Assembly (NCBI GenBank): GCA_037143735.1
Contig: JBAWYD010000134.1
Location: 1 to 5,893, forward strand
DNA from: JAPLJQ01 sp037143735
GTDB taxonomy: Bacteria > Desulfobacterota > Syntrophia > Syntrophales > UBA2185
Direction of reading: 5' to 3'
DNA length: 5,893 nucleotides
Part shown: positions 1-5,175 of the stretch, one piece after another
Numbering within the stretch: the stretch's first letter is position 1
How the letters are laid out: each line of letters opens with the position of its first letter
Notes under the pieces: model-generated
Seen by the model: the letters and a program-made list of their open reading frames with translations, nothing else
Told to the model about the DNA's origin: nothing
The model's database searches: none
Program-made: the position numbers and the translations under genes

Positions 1-650
1 TTCCCCTGATTCATCACGGCAATCCGGTCCGACAGCCGGAGGGCCTCCATCTGGTCGTGGGTCGCCATGATGGTCGTCGTACCCGTCTCACGCAGGATGC
101 GCTCAAGGTCTCCCGTGAGGGACTCGCGGGTCGGCGGATCGAGGGATGAAAACGGTTCATCAAGAAAAATGATTTCGGGTTTTGTCGCAAAGGCCCGGGC
201 AAGGCTTGTGCGTTGGGCTTCGCCGCCGGACAGCTTTCGGGCCGAGCGATCGACAAGATGAGAAATGCCGAACCTCCCCATATAGTCATCCACGACCTGC
301 CCTATCTCATGATGTCTCATCCCACGGATTTTCAAACCCGAGGCGACATTTTCAAATACCGTTGTGTCAAAGAGGAGAGGCTCCTGAAAAACCATGGCGA
401 TTTTCCTTCTATAGGCAAACAGGCCATGATTTTTATCAATGGTTTGCCCTCTGAAGATAATGTCACCTTGAACCGATTTCAGCAGTCTGGATAACGCAAA
501 CAATAACGTCGACTTACCTGCACCATTCGGTCCTATGAGGGACATGACTTTCCCCTCCGGAACATCGAGGTGCGGAATATTCAGAACCGGCACGCCTCCC
601 CTTTTAACCTGAAGATTTCTGATCGCCAGTATGGCTTTATCGGCATTCAT
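1..650 (-). CDS. tupC: Tungstate ABC transporter ATP-binding protein TupC (3' end cut off by window edge)
   Basis: This is the cytoplasmic ATPase that powers tungstate import through TupB. The 216 visible residues contain a complete set of ABC motifs: Walker A GPNGAGKST (40-48), Q-loop glutamine 89 in VFQEP, signature LSGGE (140-144), Walker B IIFLDEP (160-166) followed by the SSLD D-loop, and the H-loop histidine 198 in ATHDQ. The reading frame is open to the left edge, so only the extreme C-terminus is missing; TupC proteins are usually about 220-250 residues, often without the TOBE domain found in ModC. The ATG at 650 overlaps the tupB stop in an ATGA arrangement, which decides the start and implies translational coupling. 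The substrate is assigned from the neighbouring tupA, because the ATPase alone would not separate tungstate from molybdate or phosphate importers. Confidence 0.93.
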   Translation of the reverse strand, partial: MNADKAILAIRNLQVKRGGVPVLNIPHLDVPEGKVMSLIGPNGAGKSTLLFALSRLLKSVQGDIIFRGQTIDKNHGLFAYRRKIAMVFQEPLLFDTTVFENVASGLKIRGMRHHEIGQVVDDYMGRFGISHLVDRSARKLSGGEAQRTSLARAFATKPEIIFLDEPFSSLDPPTRESLTGDLERILRETGTTTIMATHDQMEALRLSDRIAVMNQG

Positions 651-1345
651 CGCGGTCTTTCCCTCTGCTGTACATGTGTCAGGATGGCATTGACTGCAAA
701 GGAAAGCAACAGGAGGATGATTCCGAGGGCCATGGCGATATCGAAATTCCCCTTGCCCGTCTCCATTACGGTCGCCGTCGTGAGAACGCGGGAATATCCC
801 TTGATGTTCCCGCCGACCATGATGGAGGCGCCGACTTCGGAAATGACGCCGCCAAAGCCTGCCATGACGGCAGCAAGAAGCGGGAGTTTTGCTTCCTTGA
901 CCAGTATCCACACCATCTGAATCCGGGTTGCGCCGAGGGCCATAATCTGCAATCTGAGATTGGCAGGCAGGTTCTGGATGGCGGCCAGGCTGATCCCCAT
1001 CACGATGGGTGTTGCTATGACGGCCTGGGCAATGATGATGGCCGTGGGCGTGTACAAAATCTCCAGGAAACCCAAAGGGCCGTTTCTCCAGAGGAAAATG
1101 GTGACAAAAAGGCCCACCACCACCGGTGGCAGGCCCATGCCTGTATTGATAAGGCTCACCACAAACTTTCTCCCTGGAAACTGGGTCAGGGCAACGACCG
1201 TTCCCACGGAGACGCCGATGAACAGGCTGATGAAGGTTGCCGTCCCCGATACCTTCAGGGAAAGCCAGGTGATGCCCAGCACCTCCGGGTCAAGGGTAAA
1301 CAGGAGAATAAACGCCTGCTTTATTCCTTCAATAATAATGTCCAC
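647..1345 (-). CDS. tupB: Tungstate ABC transporter permease TupB
   Basis: This is the inner-membrane channel subunit that receives tungstate from TupA. The 232-residue protein is very hydrophobic, with segments around 24-54, 61-86, 101-123, 153-178 and 203-223, the normal layout for TupB/ModB-type permeases. The cytoplasmic EAA coupling loop that docks onto TupC lies around residues 133-156, with an ALGATR core (136-141) and the conserved glycine at 138. The start codon is GTG at 1345. It is supported by an AAGGAA-type ribosome binding site (about 1354-1359) 8 nt upstream, and by family length; no in-frame ATG lies nearby. The gene begins 14 nt after the tupA stop and its TGA shares bases with the tupC ATG. 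The family is clear; tungstate specificity comes from operon context. Confidence 0.93.
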   Translation of the reverse strand: MDIIIEGIKQAFILLFTLDPEVLGITWLSLKVSGTATFISLFIGVSVGTVVALTQFPGRKFVVSLINTGMGLPPVVVGLFVTIFLWRNGPLGFLEILYTPTAIIIAQAVIATPIVMGISLAAIQNLPANLRLQIMALGATRIQMVWILVKEAKLPLLAAVMAGFGGVISEVGASIMVGGNIKGYSRVLTTATVMETGKGNFDIAMALGIILLLLSFAVNAILTHVQQRERPR

Positions 1346-1359
1346 GGATTTCGTTCCTT

Positions 1360-2229
1360 TTATTTGCCCAACTGTTCTTCTTTCTTGCCCGCATCGGGGA
1401 AGAACAGGGGCGAACCGAACTTGTCCACACCGAAGGTCTTAATGACTTTCTGCGTCTGTTTTGAGACCATAAAATCCGCAAAGGCTTTTGCGCCCGCGGC
1501 ATTCACCCTGGGCCATTTTACCGTATTGACCTCGATAACGTGATAGATATTCAGAAGGATGCCGTCGCCTTCCGCCAGGATATCAAGGCCGAGATTCTTC
1601 TTCAGGGCGAGATAGGTGCCGCGATCCGCAAGGGTATAGGCTTTTTTCTCAGCGGCAACGCTCAGTGTCTGTCCCATGCCGAGCCCCGTCTGCTGATACC
1701 ATTTCTGTCCTTCTGCCTTTATCCCGGCAGTCTTCCAGATTTCCTTTTCCTTTGAATTGGTTCCCGAATTGTCTCCTCTGGACATGAAAATCGCGTTGGC
1801 GGCGGCAATCTTTTTAAAAGCTTCGGCAGCCGATTTCACCCCTTTGATTCCCGCCGGGTCCGATTTTGGCCCCACAATGATGTAATCGTTATGCATGACC
1901 AGCCTTCTGTTGATCCCGTAACCCTCGGCGATAAACTTCTTTTCTGCCGCAGGTGAGTGTACCAGAAGCACATCCGCCTCTCCCTTCTGCCCCATGGCCA
2001 TGGCCTGGCCGGAGCCGACGGCAATCGTCTTTACGAAATATCCCGTTTTCTTTTCAAAGATGGGAAGCAGAACATCCAGAAGGCCGGAGTCCTGTGTGCT
2101 TGTCGTTGTAGCCATAATGATATTTTTCTGCTTCGGTGGTGCCGCTGTAACGGGCGCCGCATAAAAAACAAGTACCAATGCCGCCACCAACCATGCAATT
2201 AAACTAATGTTTTTAAACAGTTTCATCAT
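1360..2229 (-). CDS. tupA: Tungstate-binding periplasmic protein TupA
   Basis: This is the solute-binding component of the tungstate importer. Of its 289 residues, the first 30 form a signal peptide: basic start MMKLFKN, hydrophobic core 8-25, and probable cleavage after an A-A pair near residue 30. The mature protein opens with the TupA hallmark TTTSTQDSGLL (41-51), whose TTTS segment helps bind the oxyanion and separates TupA from ModA and WtpA. Further family blocks are VGSGQA (71-76), ADVLLVHSP (85-93) and SRGDNSGT (150-157); Arg151 in the last block probably corresponds to the conserved arginine that contacts tungstate in characterised TupA proteins, a match made from memory. There is no lipobox cysteine, so it is probably a free periplasmic protein. 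Two tandem ATG codons (2229, 2226) follow a strong Shine-Dalgarno; the second has the better spacing, which would shorten the protein by one residue. Confidence 0.95.
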   Translation of the reverse strand: MMKLFKNISLIAWLVAALVLVFYAAPVTAAPPKQKNIIMATTTSTQDSGLLDVLLPIFEKKTGYFVKTIAVGSGQAMAMGQKGEADVLLVHSPAAEKKFIAEGYGINRRLVMHNDYIIVGPKSDPAGIKGVKSAAEAFKKIAAANAIFMSRGDNSGTNSKEKEIWKTAGIKAEGQKWYQQTGLGMGQTLSVAAEKKAYTLADRGTYLALKKNLGLDILAEGDGILLNIYHVIEVNTVKWPRVNAAGAKAFADFMVSKQTQKVIKTFGVDKFGSPLFFPDAGKKEEQLGK

Positions 2230-2232
2230 TTA

Positions 2233-2238
2233 CCTCCC
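2233..2238 (-). promoter_or_regulatory. Ribosome binding site of tupA
   Basis: GGGAGG on the minus strand lies 3 nt before the first and 6 nt before the second of two tandem ATG codons. The spacing favours initiation at the second ATG (2226). Confidence 0.7.
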
Positions 2239-2247
2239 TAAAAATAT

Positions 2248-3168
2248 TCAACCCGTCGAATACAGAATCTTCCCCGAATCTCTGAAGTCGTAACTTCCTA
2301 ACCTCTCCACCCCTTTTCTAAATTCTCCTGAATTAAGAACATCCATAAAGGCCTGTACTCTTTTCTGAAAAAAAGTTGATTGATCGAGGACCATATCGAA
2401 GCTCTCCCGCGTAATCGGTACAAATGAAAGGCCTAAGAGCTTTGAAATCGCTGCGGTGGCAATTCCCGCATCCGCCTCCCCGGAAAGGATGGAAAGACCT
2501 ACTTCAAAATGGGTATAAACCTCCCTGTCGTATCCGGTGATATGATCAGGCGATACACCCAGTTGTCCCAGATGGTAATCGAGAAGAACCCTCGTCCCCG
2601 AGCCTTTCTGACGGTTGATGAATTTCAAATCCTCTTTTGTCAGACCATCAAACCATTTGACCTGATAGGGATTATCCGGCGCTGTTATAAACCCGATGTC
2701 CCGGTAAAACAGGTTGACCACGACGGGCTTGATCCTGGGTAAGCAGGTGGACAGGTAGGGAACGTTATATTTGCCGCTTTCAGGATCAAAGAGATGAGAC
2801 CAGGCAATGTCTGTGTAGCCGTTGTCAAGGGCGGCAAGCCCGTTCATGCTCCCCATGTTTGCGGAAAATAAATAAAGATCGGGGTACGCTTTTCTCACCC
2901 AGGTTTGAAGAACATCCAGAACAGGATCATTGCTGCCCGCTGCAAGCAACGCCCCTGCAATTTTTCTGCTTTTCTGCTGCGCCTGTGAAAGCCCTTCCCT
3001 GGCCTTCGATTCAATCCATTCATCAATCAGCTTTCTGGGGAAAATCCATTTGCCCGTAGCCCGTGTAGCGGGTATCCGCCCTGCCCTGATCAGGGCATAA
3101 ACCTGTTTCTCGTGAACATCAAGATATGCGGCCACCTCTTTTGTATTCATCATCTCATCGGACATCAT
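2248..3168 (-). CDS. Transcriptional regulator: helix-turn-helix fused to PBP-like ligand-binding domain (probable tup operon regulator)
   Basis: This is a probable cytoplasmic sensor-regulator of the tungstate operon. Residues 7-52 form an excisionase/MerR-type helix-turn-helix (NTKEVAAYLDV, then VYALIRAGRIPA and the GKWIFP wing). A linker leads to a periplasmic-binding-protein-like domain (about 72-295, PF12727 type) carrying the typical block NRQKGSGTR (185-193), which resembles the oxyanion-binding loop of ModA/TupA proteins. No signal peptide or membrane segment is visible, so the binding domain should act inside the cell. The gene heads the operon, 18 nt before tupA. I start it at ATG 3168 because GGAGGGG lies 4 nt upstream; ATG 3165 fits at 7 nt spacing. 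A GTG at 3204 would add 12 residues but lacks a good ribosome site. The domain architecture is clear; ligand (tungstate or molybdate) and autoregulation are inferred from context. Confidence 0.85.
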   Translation of the reverse strand: MMSDEMMNTKEVAAYLDVHEKQVYALIRAGRIPATRATGKWIFPRKLIDEWIESKAREGLSQAQQKSRKIAGALLAAGSNDPVLDVLQTWVRKAYPDLYLFSANMGSMNGLAALDNGYTDIAWSHLFDPESGKYNVPYLSTCLPRIKPVVVNLFYRDIGFITAPDNPYQVKWFDGLTKEDLKFINRQKGSGTRVLLDYHLGQLGVSPDHITGYDREVYTHFEVGLSILSGEADAGIATAAISKLLGLSFVPITRESFDMVLDQSTFFQKRVQAFMDVLNSGEFRKGVERLGSYDFRDSGKILYSTG

Positions 3169-3170
3169 CA

Positions 3171-3177
3171 CCCCTCC
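3171..3177 (-). promoter_or_regulatory. Ribosome binding site that sets the regulator start
   Basis: GGAGGGG on the minus strand precedes tandem ATG codons at 3168 and 3165. It argues against the upstream GTG at 3204, which would place this strong site inside the coding region. The GGAGG-then-ATGATG layout is the same as in front of tupA. Confidence 0.7.
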
Positions 3178-3216
3178 GGAATCGAAACGGTTATAATCGA
3201 ACACCCACCAAATTTC

Positions 3217-3234
3217 AAGTTAAAAAGTTAACTT
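3217..3234. promoter_or_regulatory. Candidate operator: 7-4-7 inverted repeat at the tup promoter
   Basis: AAGTTAA and TTAACTT are perfect inverted repeats separated by 4 nt. The right part also contains a perfect 10-bp palindrome, AAGTTAACTT (3225-3234). It lies just downstream of the TATAAT at 3243-3248, over the expected transcription start (about 3236). A dimeric repressor bound there would block initiation. The regulator encoded immediately downstream is the obvious candidate to bind it. No similarity to the ModE box is seen. Binding is inferred, not shown. Confidence 0.45.
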
Positions 3235-3242
3235 ATGATTAC

Positions 3243-3248
3243 ATTATA
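3243..3248 (-). promoter_or_regulatory. Probable -10 box of the tup operon promoter
   Basis: A perfect TATAAT on the minus strand, about 75 nt before the regulator start codon, sits in an AT-rich stretch. It predicts a leader of roughly 68 nt. A matching -35 is poor: TTATAT at 17 nt spacing (3266-3271), or TTGTTA at 20 nt (3269-3274). The weak -35 may mean the promoter is regulated or needs an activator. Confidence 0.5.
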
Positions 3249-3313
3249 CTACTAAATATTACAAAATATAACAATGATGAACTCGTAAAAAATCCATTTT
3301 CCCCTCCCCTGGC

Positions 3314-3336
3314 GGGAGGGGGTGAAGGGGAGGGGG
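3314..3336 (+). other. G-quadruplex motif, plus strand
   Basis: Four G-tracts (3314-3316, 3318-3322, 3327-3330, 3332-3336) with loops of 1, 4 and 1 nt match the standard quadruplex pattern. It lies in the left half of the repeat element. Confidence 0.55.
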
Positions 3337-3367
3337 AAAAGACCTGATTGAATCCAGCCACTTACCA

Positions 3368-3388
3368 CCCCCACCCGAACCCTCCCCC
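3368..3388 (-). other. G-quadruplex motif, minus strand
   Basis: On the plus strand this reads as C-tracts at 3368-3372, 3374-3376, 3380-3382 and 3384-3388, with loops of 1, 3 and 1 nt. The minus strand is therefore a quadruplex motif that mirrors the plus-strand one in the other half of the element. Confidence 0.55.
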
Positions 3389-3423
3389 GTCGAGGGGGAG
3401 GGGAAAATGGATTTTTTACGACC

Positions 3424-3453
3424 TTGTCACATTTAATATTGCCAAATTTTTAT
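3424..3453 (+). promoter_or_regulatory. Weak candidate promoter for the 5'-nucleotidase gene
   Basis: TTGTCA (3424-3429, five of six matches to the -35 consensus) is followed after 18 nt by TTTTAT (3448-3453, four of six matches to -10). It starts 2 nt after the repeat element ends, so the element may have displaced or replaced the original upstream sequence. The call rests on weak consensus matches only. Confidence 0.3.
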
Positions 3454-3474
3454 CCCTCTTGTAATGATACAGGC

Positions 3475-5175
3475 ATGAAGCGTGTCGACGGTATCACAAG
3501 GCCTCTATTTAAAAGGCTGCCCGGAAAACTCATTGTTTCGATAGCTCTTGTCGTTTTACTCTTCCCCCTGTCTCTTTTTGCAACACCGCCCGACGTTCAT
3601 CTCACGATTCTCCATGTGAACGACACCCACGGATACATTCTTCCCTATAGCGAAGCGGGCTCTAATAAAAATACCATGGTCGGCGGAGCCGCCTACCTGG
3701 CGAAGCTCATTGAAAACGAACGGTCAAAAAATCCGGAAGGGACGCTTCTCTTTTCAGCGGGAGACATGTTCCAGGGAACACCGATCTCCAACTTTTTTAA
3801 GGGGCAGCCGGTCATCGATGTGATGAACGATTTGAAATTTGACGCCATGGCCGTCGGAAACCATGAATTTGACTGGGGATTCGATGTGTTTAACCGGATG
3901 CTGTCATCCGCCCGATTTCCCTTTCTATCCGCCAACATGAACAGCGGAAAGGATCAATACTTTCCGGGGGTAAAACCATACATTATCGTTCATCGTAAAA
4001 ACGTGAACATCGCTGTCATCGGAGTCATCACCCCGGATTTGCCCTATCTCTCAAAACCTGATTCAACAGGCAAGATCACCGTCCAGAATCCTGAAGACAT
4101 CCTTCCGAGACTTATAAAAAAGGTAAAGGAAGAGGGCGCCCACATCGTCATGGTTCTTTCCCATCTGGGTGTTGAAGCGGACAAGGAACTGGCCAGGCGG
4201 GTATCAGGGATCCATGTCATCGTGGGGGGGCACAGCCATACGGCACTGGAAACGCCGGTCACCGTCGGAAACACGACAATCGTTCAGGCGGGCTGCTACG
4301 GATTATATCTGGGCGTTTTAGAGCTTGAAATTGTGACGGGAACCAACCCCGTCTCATACCGAATCATCAGGGGAAAACTGGAAAAGGTCCTCGCCGGACC
4401 GGACCGGCCATATGACGAAACGGTGGCCGCAATCGTCAACAAGTACCACGACCGGATAAAAAATGACTTCGCCGGGGTGGTCGGGAAAGCAGCCGTCGAT
4501 CTGACAAGAAAGGATCAGCGGGAATCCAATATAGGAAATCTCGTCTGCGACATGATGAGAGAAACCACAGGCGCCGATATCGCCCTTCTCAACAGCCGGT
4601 CCATCCGAACGGACATCCCCGGAGGCAACATTACCCTGGAGCAGGTCTATGCCCTGCTGCCGTTCGATAATGTCCTCGTCACCATGGACCTGACGGGGAG
4701 GCAGCTTATGGAAATACTGGAACACAGCGCAACGCAGCCCTATAGCCGGCTACAGGTCTCCGGCATCAGGATCACGCAAGATTTGTCGAATGCCGGGGGT
4801 AAAATGGTAAAGGAAGTCCTGGTCGGCGTGAGACCTCTTGATTTGAACAAGACCTATAGAATAGCGACTAACGATTTCCTCGCTGCAGGCGGCGACAGAT
4901 TTGCAACCTTCAGGGAGGGGAAAAATATCTCATACGGCATGGACCTGCGGGAAGCCTTCATATCCTACCTGAAAAAACGCTCTCCCGTTCAGCCCCAAAC
5001 AGAGGAGCGAATCATCATCAATAAGATTAACCAGGTTCCGTCTCATTCCCTGCATGGTCATATGTCAATTCCCATCAGAGAGCAGCGACATGGCTGCCCT
5101 GGAAAAGCTCATCCCGTACCCGTGCAATCTCTTCATCTTCCAGGTATTCTTCAAATCCCATCGTCCTGTCGATAA
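3475..5175 (+). CDS. Secreted 5'-nucleotidase / UDP-sugar hydrolase (UshA-like), with an atypical C-terminal extension
   Basis: This is a bimetal phosphoesterase that dephosphorylates nucleotides, or splits UDP-sugars, outside the cytoplasm for scavenging. Numbering is from ATG 3475 (566 residues). A signal peptide (basic 1-18, hydrophobic 19-35) probably ends at A36. The metallophosphatase domain has NDTHG (Asp50, His52), GD 96-97, GNHEFD 128-133, SH 229-230 and GGHSH 251-255, all metal-site motifs. The C-terminal substrate domain has SNIGNL (351-356), NSRSIR (373-378), LPFDN (395-399) and TNDFLAAGGD (465-474). Arginine occupies 375 and 475, where relatives usually have glycine. Homology seems to end near EERI (510-513); about 50 further residues run antisense into the ABC-F gene. 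The ribosome site is weak, only AGG near the ATG. An upstream TTG (3424) would add 17 residues before the signal peptide and is less likely. UshA orthology is not certain. Confidence 0.9.
   Translation: MKRVDGITRPLFKRLPGKLIVSIALVVLLFPLSLFATPPDVHLTILHVNDTHGYILPYSEAGSNKNTMVGGAAYLAKLIENERSKNPEGTLLFSAGDMFQGTPISNFFKGQPVIDVMNDLKFDAMAVGNHEFDWGFDVFNRMLSSARFPFLSANMNSGKDQYFPGVKPYIIVHRKNVNIAVIGVITPDLPYLSKPDSTGKITVQNPEDILPRLIKKVKEEGAHIVMVLSHLGVEADKELARRVSGIHVIVGGHSHTALETPVTVGNTTIVQAGCYGLYLGVLELEIVTGTNPVSYRIIRGKLEKVLAGPDRPYDETVAAIVNKYHDRIKNDFAGVVGKAAVDLTRKDQRESNIGNLVCDMMRETTGADIALLNSRSIRTDIPGGNITLEQVYALLPFDNVLVTMDLTGRQLMEILEHSATQPYSRLQVSGIRITQDLSNAGGKMVKEVLVGVRPLDLNKTYRIATNDFLAAGGDRFATFREGKNISYGMDLREAFISYLKKRSPVQPQTEERIIINKINQVPSHSLHGHMSIPIREQRHGCPGKAHPVPVQSLHLPGILQIPSSCR

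Larger units (their letters stand above)
3283..3421. repeat. Intergenic repeat element with perfect 27-bp inverted ends
   Basis: Bases 3283-3309 and 3395-3421 are exact reverse complements (27 of 27), consisting of an AT-rich tip (CGTAAAAAATCCATTTT) and a C-rich inner part (CCCCTCCCC). Each half also folds alone: a hairpin with an 8-bp stem (3301-3308 with 3314-3321) and one with a 9-bp stem (3380-3388 with 3394-3402). The halves look like two degenerate inverted copies of one G-rich unit. The element encodes nothing, has no transposase and shows no clear target-site duplication. It resembles the G/C-rich intergenic palindromes or MITE-like repeats scattered through deltaproteobacterial genomes; that comparison is from memory. 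It separates the tup promoter from the nucleotidase promoter and might act as a bidirectional transcription barrier. Confidence 0.85.

Noticed and set aside
182..494. Plus-strand frames opposite tupC
   Set aside because: The minus strand carries a full set of ABC ATPase motifs here, so these frames are antisense shadows without recognisable domains.
674..1543. 289-codon plus-strand open frame across tupB and the end of tupA
   Set aside because: It is antisense to clearly conserved tupB/tupA, is rich in His, Asp and Gly as antisense frames often are, and matches no family I recognise.
3169..3204. Upstream GTG start (3204) for the regulator
   Set aside because: It lacks a good ribosome site and would bury the strong GGAGGGG at 3171-3177 inside the coding region; the extra residues do not belong to the HTH domain.
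3169..3240. Molybdenum/tungsten-cofactor riboswitch in the tup leader
   Set aside because: The predicted leader of about 70 nt is shorter than that RNA class as I know it (over 100 nt), and I see no matching multi-stem fold.
3380..3417. Simple intrinsic terminator formed by the right hairpin plus T-run
   Set aside because: The T6 run is separated from the G/C stem by AAAATGGA and belongs to the inverted-repeat arm; no gene on the plus strand ends just upstream. A barrier role is possible but not a standard terminator.
4354..4725. 123-codon minus-strand frame inside the nucleotidase gene
   Set aside because: It lies opposite the conserved C-terminal domain of the nucleotidase and has no ribosome site or family resemblance.
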